From NCBI GenBank assembly GCA_963855995.1, contig OY979716.1, positions 45,527,213 to 45,591,212 of the forward strand: a stretch of DNA of 64,000 nucleotides, in the 5' to 3' direction. Every line of letters starts with the position of its first letter. The first letter of the stretch is position 1. Positions 21,186 to 31,284 of this stretch are shown piece after piece. The translations under genes were made by a program, and so were the position numbers. Source of the stretch: Muricea muricata (taxonomy: Eukaryota > Cnidaria > Anthozoa > Malacalcyonacea > Plexauridae). A model generated the notes under the pieces. It had not been told where the DNA came from and ran no database searches. It saw only the letters and a program-made list of their open reading frames with translations.

Positions 21186-23658
21186 TATTGGACTCCAAGG
21201 AAGGCTCAGGCAGCTCCATGAGGAGCTGTAGACAGGTAGGATCGGTGAGGATCGCCCTGTTAATGGCGTCAATCGAGTCCAGCGGCTCCAGCTCCGACTG
21301 GGACACGGGAGCCACAGGGGCCCCACCGATCAATGCCTCAAACCTCCCCATTGATGTTGCTGGGGAGGGCAAAAATTCGGGGGTGGAGAGTACAGAGCCA
21401 AACGGTGACTCCTCTCCCCCCACCACTGATGGAAACGAGCTGCTGTGGATTGGGGGTGGCGTTTGCCACCCCATGTTGGTATCCCCAGCAGCTACGCTCG
21501 AGGACAAGGAGAGGGAGTCCAACGTTGACTCTGTCTCCAAGCGAGATAGAGGGGAGGAGACTGGCGGAATCTCGCTCCCCTCAACTAAATTGTTATTATC
21601 ATTTGTGAGGTCTGGGGTCGACGTGACCCCAGAACCAGGATTGATGATGTTACTTGGACCTGGGGTCGACGTGACCCCAGGACCAGTGCAGATGTTATTC
21701 GTTGGATCTGAGGTCAGCGTGACCCCTGATCCAATATTAGTGTTTATTGTGGGGGAGGAGACTGGCGGCATCTCCCTCCCCTCGGCTGGTACGTTAGTGT
21801 GGCAAACTGGGTCGGAGACCAACATGGCCTCGGTCCCGGAATCAACCTGAGGGGAGGAGACTGGCGGCATCTCCTCAACCTCAGCGATGGTATGGCTAGA
21901 CGGGGGGGAGGAGACTGGCGGCATCTCGCTCCCCCCGACTGATGGTAATACAGGGCAGTCCATATTTAAGGGGTCAAAGACACTTGACCCCGACAAGCAC
22001 TCGTCCACGGCCTCCACCGGTTGCGTGGAAGACAAACGCCGTCTCTTGCGTTCCTGACTCCGCTGCAGTAAAGGGATGTCATCATCCTCCTGCAGCGAGT
22101 CGATCTTCGATTTGCCAGGCCTCCTTTGGGGGGGACAAGGGAGAGGGCCCACGGCACCTCGATACGCCCTTGTCCACTCTGATTGTACTGAGGAGGCACT
22201 GGCCGTTACGGTTGATGTTGTTGAGATGGTCGTTAGGTTAAAGGAGAACTGCTCGACCGAGGGAGCAGCAACCCCCGAGGCAACATCCCCGGGTGCGCTC
22301 ACCAGGACCGACTTGGCCCTGGTTGATCTTGAACTACTCAGACGAGCAGAACCCCTGTACTGGAATGACGCTGGCGTGGCCGTGGCGAGCGTTGCCACCG
22401 TAGCTATGGACTGCGCCCGTTTGGCCAGAGACCGGAAATCTGTCTCCGACTCGGAATCTCGAATTTCCCCCGGCTCCAGATCGTCCGACGGCGATGACAT
22501 GCCGAACACCTGGCGAATAGCAGCCAGGTGATGAGCCGGGGGAGATGTTGATATTTTAGGGTTATTATTTTTGAGAGACTGGACTGCTCTCAGACCAGCC
22601 TCGCCAGGGACGGAAGGGGCAACCTCATCCTGCGGATCCATGGCGGTTACCTTAACTCCCGCCCCCTTTGAAGACCGGCCCTTAGCTTTGCCAGCCTCTC
22701 TTTTGATTTGTGGAGGTGAAGGAGGAGAGCACGTATCCATGGAAACAGCCTCGCCCGTGACGCTATGGACAGTCTTGGCTGCCTCAGCTTTTGCCCCCTG
22801 TGAGGACTGTCCCAGTAATGTGTCAGCCTCCTTCACCTTATTTGTACGCGAGGTGGACCTCGACGCGGCAGCTTTCGAGGGAGCCAACTTGGCAGCCCTC
22901 GACGCGTCGATCTTTTCACGGAGATCCACCTGCTGTTGTTTCTTAGTTAGGGCCGAGACAGTGCGCTCGGACCCTTGAATTTTTATTTTAAGGTCCTCCT
23001 GACCTTGTTTCTTGTTTTTGCCACCCTGTTGTTGTTGTTGCTGGGCAGCTTTCTGGGCCCGCCGAGACTTTGGACAGTCCTTGCCCGTATGCCCCACCTC
23101 CTGGCACACGAAACAAGTCGGTGGCTGCCCGCGGTAACGGAAGGACACCAGAAAGCCCCCGATATTAATGTTCGCAGGGATGGCCTTTGTTAGCACCATT
23201 GACACCCTACGGGTGCCGGAGCGAACGGACTCGAAGCCCTTCACTTTGAGATGTTGCACGGAGAGTACTCTCCCGTAGGGTGCCAAGGTCTCAAAAAGTA
23301 TGTTATCCTGCATCTGCAGAGGGGCCCTATCCACAAAAATTGATTTGACCTCCTCGTAAGCAGGTAGGGGCTGCAAATGGATGCCCCTAAAAGAAATACC
23401 GTTTATGTCGGCGGCGTGCCGATCGGAACTGTAACGAAATTCCACTCGGTATTTGTAGGGAGACAAGGCTTGCACAGCTGCAACCTTGCGCTCCCCAATT
23501 GCTTGAATGATTTCTTTTCTCAGCTGCGGTATTTTGCTGGATCTTACAAGCCTGGATGGAATCGTAACCACCGAAGTGGTCTGATTCCACCGCTGGAAAT
23601 CCGCAGCTGAGAAGGTAACTGTTTTTATGGTGTTACTATTATTCTGGCTGCTAGCCAT
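21154..23658 (-). CDS. A4 ORF1: intact CCHC RNA-binding protein of a Tx1-like LINE
   Basis: The frame has 834 residues, with ATG at 23656-23658 (M-A-S-S-Q). The domain order is as in A3 ORF1: N-terminal block F-Q-R-W-N-Q-T-T-S-V-V, CCHC knuckle C-F-V-C-Q-E-V-G-H-T-G-K-D-C near residue 180, Gln run, basic linker, then a Pro/Ser/Thr tail with at least four M/I-P-P-V-S-S-P repeats. It is longer than A3 ORF1 mainly by an A/T-rich linker segment around residues 280-310. The 32-bp overlap with ORF2 is kept. Confidence 0.9.
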   Translation of the reverse strand: MASSQNNSNTIKTVTFSAADFQRWNQTTSVVTIPSRLVRSSKIPQLRKEIIQAIGERKVAAVQALSPYKYRVEFRYSSDRHAADINGISFRGIHLQPLPAYEEVKSIFVDRAPLQMQDNILFETLAPYGRVLSVQHLKVKGFESVRSGTRRVSMVLTKAIPANINIGGFLVSFRYRGQPPTCFVCQEVGHTGKDCPKSRRAQKAAQQQQQQGGKNKKQGQEDLKIKIQGSERTVSALTKKQQQVDLREKIDASRAAKLAPSKAAASRSTSRTNKVKEADTLLGQSSQGAKAEAAKTVHSVTGEAVSMDTCSPPSPPQIKREAGKAKGRSSKGAGVKVTAMDPQDEVAPSVPGEAGLRAVQSLKNNNPKISTSPPAHHLAAIRQVFGMSSPSDDLEPGEIRDSESETDFRSLAKRAQSIATVATLATATPASFQYRGSARLSSSRSTRAKSVLVSAPGDVASGVAAPSVEQFSFNLTTISTTSTVTASASSVQSEWTRAYRGAVGPLPCPPQRRPGKSKIDSLQEDDDIPLLQRSQERKRRRLSSTQPVEAVDECLSGSSVFDPLNMDCPVLPSVGGSEMPPVSSPPSSHTIAEVEEMPPVSSPQVDSGTEAMLVSDPVCHTNVPAEGREMPPVSSPTINTNIGSGVTLTSDPTNNICTGPGVTSTPGPSNIINPGSGVTSTPDLTNDNNNLVEGSEIPPVSSPLSRLETESTLDSLSLSSSVAAGDTNMGWQTPPPIHSSSFPSVVGGEESPFGSVLSTPEFLPSPATSMGRFEALIGGAPVAPVSQSELEPLDSIDAINRAILTDPTCLQLLMELPEPSLESNNGSQVNLSQH

Positions 23659-24409
23659 AGTTAGTCTAAGTTAAGCACAAAGGGAATTGAACAAAATAGA
23701 AATATATACACAATATCCAGTATAACACGCACTTTTTCTAATGAAAATAAATTAGAGAAAAGAAAAACAAGAAAAAATAACTGGATAAACAAATTCCCAA
23801 CAAAAAACAAAACTTCACTTAACCTAACTAACCTACTATTAAAAGGCCTCTGTGCAATTGAATACAATTGTCCCACAGACTGACTAATCCGGCCTTTTAA
23901 TAGACTAAAGACGCGCTCAAAACCTGAAGGAAAAGATGGACCAAGAACCCCAACAGGAAAGCGTCAAAGAAACCAGAAAAAAGTTAGCCCTGACCTTTGA
24001 GTCACCAGACTCGACAGGCCCAACCACGGAAAAACTAGTTCCCTCTACCTATACACCTGTCCGCAATACGCTATGGTGCAATAATTATGTAAGGAGGTGC
24101 CCAGTTAAGCCGGTACACCGGAAGACAAGGTAGGCTAACCCTACCGCCGATCTCCGAAGAGACCGACAAAGAAAAGAAGTATGGGAGGTGCTGGCAGTCG
24201 TACCAACTGAGGCTAACCCTCAGCCCGACTGTCCCCAGCGGAAGAAAACTACGAGAAGGGTAAGAAGAGTGGCGTGTCTATACCAAGCACAATGAAGGGG
24301 GTGTAGCTAGTTGAATCCGGCACAGCTGTGTTAAGGGCACCAATCTCAAGCATCGATCCACAACTGCCCGGTCGAAGACACTGAAACGCGAATCAAGTGA
24401 TTCGCGCCA
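23659..24409 (-). other. A4 5' UTR with conserved hairpins
   Basis: The two-part hairpin lies at 23836-23903 with the same stems as in A3. CTGAGGG-TTAG-CCTCAG and GGTAGGG-TTAG-CCTACC hairpins lie near 24206-24222 and 24127-24143, and the terminal inverted repeat near 24386-24405. No gene is seen. Confidence 0.7.
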
Positions 24410-24544
24410 GGAAGTATGAGTTTCAATAGCGCAGGCACTCACGTTTTATTCAGCCAACAAGAATGGAAACGGACGTGGTTCTGCCTGCAGACTCGTGCTC
24501 ACTCATGTACCCCATTTGCATTTCATCTCTCAGCTTGGGTAAGT
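24410..24544 (-). promoter_or_regulatory. Spacer downstream of U2: inferred U1 promoter with U1-like start
   Basis: On the minus strand it begins ACTTACCCAAGCTGAG, directly continuous with U2 downstream DNA (no LINE at this side), so it shows the site before insertion. It has an octamer ATGCAAAT (plus 24514-24521, about 97 bp upstream of the start) and an AATAAAAC block 28-33 bp upstream. It ends CATACTTCCTGG; elsewhere the same position reads ATACTTACCTG, matching the invariant U1 RNA 5' end. Octamer enhancers are established in snRNA promoters. The rest of U1 is not present, so the U1 assignment is inference. Confidence 0.55.
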
Positions 24545-25056
24545 GTGAGCATCGCTTGCCGTTGTTGCTCGCAGTAAAAAGAATAAGAAAGAAATGTGTT
24601 GGAAGTGAGTTGCATTCACAATCAATGTGTGGAAATTACTAAAACCCGATTACTAAGCTAGAGTCTGACTAGTTCTGTCCAAATTCTCCATTACTCATTT
24701 CTTTATAATAAAGTTTCTTTCTAGTGATTTTTGAAAAGCATACGAGCTGTTTCATTCTTAATGCCTTTATCAACGTTCTATCATGAAGTATTGCTGTCTA
24801 CAGTGAGATCGCTATGCCTTATGGGAGAGCAACGGAAAATTTCAGCGTGACCCATAGCCCCCTTGCAAACAACAACAAAATATATATATATATATATACA
24901 CTATACAAGACATACATACATACATATGAATGAATAAAGAAAGATCTACAATAAAGAGAGTACTTATTCTTCCTAGTCTAGTATCTGTTCAGTTTTGCCG
25001 GAGCTGTTCATTTCATAGTTCATTTGTCATTTTATATTTCATATTTCAAAATAAAT
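24545..25056 (-). other. U2 downstream region, no gene seen
   Basis: This A+T-rich stretch follows the U2 3' end. Most of it is homologous to 50746-51163, so it belongs to the U2 repeat rather than to a transposon. It has a TA microsatellite (24881-24898), a hairpin GTGAGCA...TGCTC next to the U1-type spacer (about 24543-24568), and a conserved block around 24780-24835. I recognise no further RNA gene. Confidence 0.6.
24881..24898. repeat. TA microsatellite
   Basis: Nine TA units, followed by a short TACA/CATA-rich stretch. It is absent from the paralogous flank at 51 kb. Confidence 0.9.
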
Positions 25057-25215
25057 GGGTGGCCTGTTCTCGATGGTAGTGCAATGACCGAGACAACCCG
25101 TGGCCAGGGCAAAGCAAGCTTCAGTGATAAGTCCCATGGCCAAGCTCCAAAAACCAGTTTAATATATGAGTTAGGCATTGCATAACATATCAGATATTAA
25201 GCTGATAAGAACAGA
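25057..25215 (-). ncRNA. U2 snRNA, nt 39 to 3' end (locus 1, interrupted gene)
   Basis: From position 25215 downward the sequence reads TCTGTTCTTATCAGCTTAAT then ATCTGATA, identical in layout to U2 from nt 39. Next come stem IIa (GTTATGCAATGCCTAAC, one mismatch), a TATATTAAAC segment, an Sm-like site GTTTTTGG (one base off the usual ATTTTTGG), and a final stem-loop closed by TCTCG/CGAGA with loop ATTGCACTACC, matching U2 stem-loop IV. The end is placed at the CCACCC near 25057. The 5' 38 nt lie 5-11 kb away, separated by B1 and C1, so this copy cannot give U2 RNA. Confidence 0.93.
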
Positions 25216-25504
25216 GCCATTACCAATTATTTCTTAAAAACTTACAACAATGGTTATGATAATGAGATAAAGAGTGACCTAGTTACATAGGGGACCATAT
25301 ACAATGGAAGAAATTAATCTAGGGTAATAAAACGAACTGTTAATAATGTCTGAGATATCAACCTAACCACTAGCATAAACTACTCTATGAATAACCACTA
25401 ACAATACTAAATAATAAAAAGTGCGTAAAAGTCCACAGAAATGTCTGTACGTTTAAATATTTACACACTTGAGCCACCTTAAAATACGAGGTGAGCTCAA
25501 TACT

Positions 25505-28500
25505 TTAAACAGTCATATGGCTGTAATAAATGTCAGCAGATCCGCGAATAGCATCACTGCAACAAAGTTAACAGAAAAGTCTGCGATAACGTGGTGATAT
25601 CTTGATATGATCAAGCACCTTCTCATTGGGGGAATGCCACGTCCCTAGCAAACCGACAACAAAACCATACACGCGACAGCTCTTGCCCTGTTTTTCGACA
25701 TGATGGATGACGTGCTGGTATTTTTGTACTTTGCGATCTTCAGCAGTCTGGAGGGCTTTGACATCATTCTCAAATGGAAAGGTAACATCGATGACTGTGA
25801 CATCATCATCTTCAATAACAATGTCTGGCTGACACGCATCATTCATACCCACTACTTGTTGGCCTAGTCGGACGTGACCAAATCTGATTGCCTTTACCAA
25901 TCGATCAACAATCAGGTTGTGTCATTCACGGATTTTAAGCATGTTGGCGGGGCAATGTTAAAGGATATGGGGTAGGGTTTCAGGGTCGGTATTACAAACA
26001 CGGCATAAGGGGTTTTCATCATCAGCCCACCGGTTAATATTCTGTTGTGTGGGGACGACGTCAAGCCTAGCACAGTGAATGAATTGCCAGTCGCTGAACC
26101 GAAGGTTGAGGCCAGTGTAAATCCAAGAGGAACTGCTTCCAAAACGATCACATGTCAAGGCTCGAGCAACTTTACCCTGGTCTGGCAAAGCAAGAAGACG
26201 TTTGGACGAACATTCTTGGCTAAAACGATGGAGTTGAAAACACGCATCGGACGCTTTACACCGTCGGGGGTCATAATCAGGGACATGGAATTTAACACAT
26301 AGATTACGACAAGCTTTCCTAGCTCGGGTCCACAACGAATGGGTTCGATAACGAATACGGTCAGGGTGGAAATTACCAGTGGTGGAGCCAGGCAGGAAAT
26401 CGTTGATAGGGCTAACCGCAGGGTTGTTTCTCGCAGCAAAATGGACAGACTGACGAAGTTCAGCTTTTGAAATATTGGCAACAACAGGGTCAGACGAAGA
26501 CAGCATTTTAATGGCTTGGACGATCGTTTGAATGTCTACCTCGAGGATAGGATCTTGGAGACCAAAACCACCAACTTTCACTGACGCAAAGATGATATTC
26601 TGGGTTGCACGAGATGGTAACTTACAAATATTCCTGACGACTTCAATCAGCTTACGACGATATTTGATTAAGGAGCACTTGTCCGGCTCACCAGCTCGTA
26701 AAACAAAAGTTAAACAGGGTTGGACGAAAGTTCTTATGGCGTCCAACTTTTGCCACGGAGCCAGGAGGGAATCATTGATTTTGTCACGGTCATCACAGAG
26801 TCGAGTAACGAGACTATCAAGTTCATCAACGTCATGCATGATACCAATGAGAACATCAAGATAACGGTAATGCTCGTGTTCTTTAATAGCAGGGATAACT
26901 GTGCCCTGGACGACAAAGTCATTTAATTGAAGGTTCCCAGTGCTGACACGTTTCGAATAAGTACAACTTAGGGAAGCACACTTGTCAGGACAGAATTCCA
27001 GGCCAATTAGTGTGGTTTACTCACTAGCTGGGTCTAATAGCTGCTGTAACTTGCCTTTATCTCGGGCAATGAGAACTAGGTCATCGGCATACACCAGCAC
27101 CGAGGTAGGATGGTCATGGTGTTTCGCTGGGCCAACATCACTAGCTTTAACCAGGATGGAGCGGAGGATGATCTCAACGCTACGGTTAAAGATGATGGGC
27201 GACAAGGGACAGCCTTGCTTGACCCCTGATAAGATGGGGACTGCAGCAGTTTCACCAGCAGGCATACGAACCACCGTGTGAGCATCAGTGTATACGTTCT
27301 TGATTAGTTGAACAACGGACGGAGGGATGCCAAGGTGGGAAAGGGTAGTTTCGATGACGTCATGAGGAACACTACTAAACGCATCACGTAGATCTAACCA
27401 TGCCAGGGAAACATTTTTCTGCAATCTCTTGGCGTCCAACACCAAGGACTGCAACAAAAATGTATGTTCATAACAGCCTTCAGATGGGCGGGCACTCTTC
27501 TGGCAGTCTGATAGTAGATTGTTGTCAATTGCATACGTCACAATAGGGCTAGCCATAACACTCATGAACAGCTTATAAATGCAGCTCATAAGGGCTATCG
27601 GACAGAAGTTTGAGATCTCGTCGGCATCACCTTTCTTGTGGATCAGGACAGTCATCGATTGTTTCCAAGAAGCGGGCACATCATTTTTGTCCAAGCAATG
27701 ATTGAAAATTAATGCAAGGACCCCATACTTTGGATCGACAGCTCGAAGGTGGCGGTACTCGACACGATCTTTACCAGGGGCAGAGTTAGAAAGAGAACGT
27801 AGCTTCTTTAGGATTTCATCTGGTGAAAGGTGGTCACCAAGATGGTTATCAGCAGAACTAGTTGGTACGAAGTCCTGAAGTCCACGTTTAATACCCTCTA
27901 TATCACACGGCCGGGCGTCAAATACACGGGTGAAGTATTGCTCTGCTGTGTCCACAGATCCAGTGTACGATGGTTTATTGTGACCGATAACATTACGCGC
28001 ACCACGCTTCTTCGAAATTTGGTACAGGCTCTGAATTCGTCTCGCTTCAATAGGGTTGTATCTGAGCGGGCGGTGGTTGTTAGCAACTGGTCTGGCAGTG
28101 GGGCGATTAGGACGGCAAGGGGAAGGGTGGTTCTTCTTACCCACAAGGACAGTCGCACTGGTCTCGAGCACGTCCTTAGCAAACACTTTGCACTGATCAG
28201 AAAAAGCAGACCAATTACCAGGATCTGTGAAAATATCAGACCACTTATGATGGAAAGCCTGAACAGGGTTGATGTTATTATCAGCGTGGGAGACTTCATC
28301 AACAGGGATGGTGGAATTGGAATGGAATTGGGAGGATTGGGGCATATCATTATCTACGTCAGTACAACCACTGAAGGCGACCGATGAAGTAGAAGATGAA
28401 TTAGGGGTACCAGGTGGGAGAGATGAGGAAGGAAGGCTGGAATCCAGGGAATGGACAACTGGGCTAGATGGACTAGGAAACACTACATCAACGTAGGGCG

Positions 28501-29498
28501 GAATTGAGGGAGGGGGGTGGACAATGAAACTGCTTACGTCAACATCATTCACGTCAGTGCAACTACTAAAGACAACCGTTGTTTCAGGAGACAGGGATAA
28601 TAGATGGTACAGGACGGTGGATGGATGGGGAGCGACAAACTGGGGAGATTGGTTGAGTTGTAACGTTCCAATCAACGCACTCAGCTGAGGAAACCACCAA
28701 ATCAGCTAAACCATCACGGTCAGGAGATAAGGAGTGGCAAGGTCGAGGAGGAGACGGAGGCAGGACATCCATATCGTCAGGGTCAACATCAGATAGAACA
28801 GGTGGAGGAGTGGCACTACAATACTGGTTAATAAGGGACCGAGGAGGCACTGAGGGGCTGGAAGGGAGGGAGGTAATAGGACACTGGGGAATCTGAGGAG
28901 GAGGTTGGGAAAACGAGGTATTAACAAATTGAGAATCACATGTGTCATGATCAACGGTAGGAGATGTGATACACATCGAAGGGCGGGTAGTAATGCCAGA
29001 CAGTGGAGAGTTAACCAACGATATACGACTCGATCTCCGAGGTCGCAAGGAGGAAACTAAGGTCGAATTGTTCTGCGACAAAGTATAATCAATAAATGAC
29101 ATCACAGGCGAAGGAGAGAGGGGGTATAGTTGGTCTTTCCCAATATTATGAGTACGTTTAATGTGGACACCAGCGCCATTAGATGATGGAAATTCACGGT
29201 CACAAGTAACGCATTTGGCGAATACGTTCAGGGTAATTCCCCTGTGAGAAGTAGAAAAATGACGCTTGAAGTTTGGAAAAGAGCCAATACTGTTATTACA
29301 AAGGCAACAGTAATGGGATTTCCCTTCAGGGAAAAGTCTCACAATGTTAACAAACTTGATATTCTCTGGGACTGAACATTTATGCATCTTAGATCGATGA
29401 ATACCCAAATGGCCTTGCGAGGACGAGATAAAACTACAATCAGGACACTGTACACACGGGGACTGAGACATAATGGACAGGACTACACCAGTACGCAT
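25505..29498 (-). pseudogene. B1 ORF: zinc-finger, RT and restriction-like endonuclease polyprotein
   Basis: The ATG at 29496-29498 (or 29469-29471) precedes three zinc fingers: C-P-D-C...H...H, C-C-L-C...H....H and C-V-T-C...H....H. A Pro/Ser-rich linker holds two V-x-F-S-x-C-T-D-V repeats. RT motifs follow: GKDRVEYRHL, A-W-L-D-L-R-D-A-F, GVKQGCPLSPIIFN and VYADDLVLIA. Then comes a CCHC (C-R-V-C...H....C, its middle Cys codon now a stop). The endonuclease has P-D-I-V-I-E-D-D...D-V-T-F-P-F-E...K-Y-Q, the PD-(D/E)xK-type core. A frameshift lies near 28640, with in-frame stops at about 27017, 25958, 25919 and 25568; the natural stop is at 25505-25507. The zinc fingers and endonuclease would direct insertion into U2 DNA. 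Confidence 0.88.
28360..28577 (-). repeat. Two copies of the CAGTACAACC...AAGGCGACC motif in the B1 ORF
   Basis: Copies lie at about 28360-28383 and 28555-28577 (the second more diverged). They encode V-A-F-S-G-C-T and V-V-F-S-S-C-T. Confidence 0.65.
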
Positions 29499-30271
29499 GT
29501 CTGTTAATGAAAGACAATACAGCAACAGAACAAAATATGGGGATTCCCCATAATCTGGGAATATAATCCAAGGACAATTGACCGTTAAGAAATTAAAATA
29601 AAGATAATTCAAAAACCATCAAAGTCATTGACATCAAACTTGGTAACGTTAAAGATATACATGATGGCCAAGTCTGAGCAAAATTCCAAATAAATACGAC
29701 GAACGGATCCAGAATGACAGGACACAATAGCGATACAACCACAATGTAAACAATATATATTACATAGTACACTACGAATCCAAAATCACGATTTCACTCG
29801 AATAACTGTACAAAACGAGACAAAAAATATATAAAAATGTTCCAAATACAGATTCCAGTCCAGATCCGACAAGAACAAATGACCAATAAACGATATCAAT
29901 TATGTATGCGAAAATTCAAATTAATACCAACAGTCAAAATATACGGGACGGAGTAACACCCAAACAGGACAACAGTACGACTCAAAACTTTAACAGGACA
30001 GAACAACCATAAAACACGGTTTGCAGGCCAAATTTGAACTAAGGACACCAAGGCAAACCAGAGAAATAAGTATATCCAATATCCAGTGAGCAGAATAATA
30101 AATTAGGACACAGAGTCCCCAAAAAACAGCAATAAAACGTTCCAAATAGTGTAAATAAAATCCAAAAAGTATGCAATAGGTGCACGGAGCCTTTACAAAT
30201 GGTTTACAAACAAAATAAAGACAAAAAACAACTGAAATACGCTTCAACAATGACCTTTCAACGGAGCTCCG
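29499..30271 (-). other. B1 5' UTR, no gene seen
   Basis: A+T-rich sequence between the U2 junction and the first zinc finger. It starts with a perfect palindrome ACGGAGCTCCGT across the junction (30263-30274). I see no other feature. Confidence 0.6.
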
Positions 30272-30288
30272 TACTACACTTGATCTTA
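30272..30288 (-). ncRNA. U2 snRNA nt 22-38 between C1 and B1
   Basis: It reads TAAGATCAAGTGTAGTA, identical to U2 nt 22-38 and ending with the branch-point-pairing GTAGTA. Its first seven bases (30282-30288) are the target duplication of C1, matching 36533-36539. B1 follows immediately. Confidence 0.93.
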
Positions 30289-31284
30289 TTTTGAATGAAA
30301 CGACGAGGGACTTATTGACTCCGACGGTGCAATGGAGCCTGGACCCCGTGATATCGCCGTACCCAGGGGGGCCGCTACTTAGCGACGCAGATCTTCAGGG
30401 GGTATGATCCCCTCCCCCGTGCCATGATGACAACCGTGAATGGCCCGAGCGATTGGACCAGAAGGGCTCGCCTGCCCGGGGGTCCCTAACCTATGATGGT
30501 GAATGGCAAGGACAGATGGAACTGACGATTGTGGCGTCGACATGAACAGCACCCATGGGAATAACATAGATCAATAAACAATGGAATCTGCCGTGACCGC
30601 CACAGCGCAAGACTGTGGCGAGCCGACAGTCAAAAATTGATGAACCCCGGCGAAGACGGCAGTACAACCAATTAAGGCGACCCCCGCAGCACCGAGGCCA
30701 ATAGAATCAGCTACAAAAACACATGCTGAGACGGGACGGTACGATCGTAATGGATTGCTCCAAAAACGGAACAGATACTACGCTTCACGATATAAGTGGC
30801 TAGTCAAGCCATGTTTAACAGATAAATAAAACACATACCTGACAAGACAATGGACGGCACAGGACAAGTGCTCAGCATGCACCGGAAGTAGCAACCACCT
30901 AAGGCGACCCCCGGGCATACCAAGCGGACCAGACGTCACAACATTTAACAATAAGGCTGGAAAATGGAAGGACCAGCAGCGATACTCGTGCAAGCGCTGT
31001 AAGCAAATCCTAACTAGAACACGCTGAGAGAGAGGAGAGCCCGGGTAGACCACTCCCCTCCCCGGGGATGAGGTAGCGAACCCCAAGTGCGGCAAAGATG
31101 CAGGAGGGAAGGGAAACAGGTCTCCCCCCCCCCCGCTCAAGTCCTAAAGGAGAGAATACGGCCTAAGAGAGCCTCCCCCTAACGGCGAGGCGTTGCTCGT
31201 GAGACATCCCCCCTCAGGAATGCTACATAATTAGAATGCGAAGCAGCAGGCCTGTTGCCAGACCACCGAGCCTATTATCCATAA
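30289..31284 (-). other. C1 3' UTR
   Basis: About 1 kb without a gene. It is homologous to the C2 3' UTR (62046-62700). It holds two copies of the CAGTACAACC...AAGGCGACCCC motif (30660-30687; 30885-30914) and a C-run near 31122-31134. Near the 3' end ATTGCAC (plus 30327-30333) lies in a loop closed by CTCC/GGAG. Confidence 0.75.

Larger units (their letters stand above)
17283..24409 (-). mobile_element. A4: full-length Tx1-like LINE, ORF1 intact
   Basis: The element is 7.13 kb, bounded by ggtaagt (17276-17282) and ggaagt (24410-24415). It is the first element of the A array downstream of the U2 gene. The 3' UTR (17283-17632) has no gene. Compared with A2 and A3 it lacks the TA/TG stretch and instead has a local repeat, TGGCAATGTCC/GGCAATGTCC, near 17549-17595. 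The tail heptamer ATTGCAC is at plus 17325-17331. Confidence 0.9.
25216..30271 (-). mobile_element. B1: R2/NeSL-like retrotransposon in U2 between nt 38 and 39
   Basis: The element is 5.06 kb. Its 5' side follows U2 ...GTAGTA (nt 38 at 30272) and its 3' side is followed by U2 TCTGTTC (nt 39 at 25215), so the junction is clean. It has a single long ORF with zinc fingers, RT, CCHC and a restriction-like endonuclease, as in R2, NeSL and Utopia-type elements. Utopia is an RLE lineage known to target U2; whether B1 belongs to it needs an RT tree. The 3' UTR (25216-25504) holds nothing else that I recognise. Confidence 0.9.

Noticed and set aside
24538-24544. GGTAAGT copies read as plus-strand splice donors or as a spliced-leader RNA gene
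   Set aside because: No plus-strand exon or Sm site accompanies them. The minus-strand reading with octamer, AATAAA block and U1-like start, next to U2, explains them better.
24979-24991. Plus-strand TAGTATCTGTTC matching U2 nt 35-46 in the U2 downstream flank (also near 51088)
   Set aside because: It is a 12-bp match without any further U2 sequence. Possibly a relic, but chance cannot be excluded.
24545-25056. U4, U5, U6, 5S or tRNA gene in the U2 downstream flank
   Set aside because: I looked for their conserved cores and found none; only short hairpins are present.
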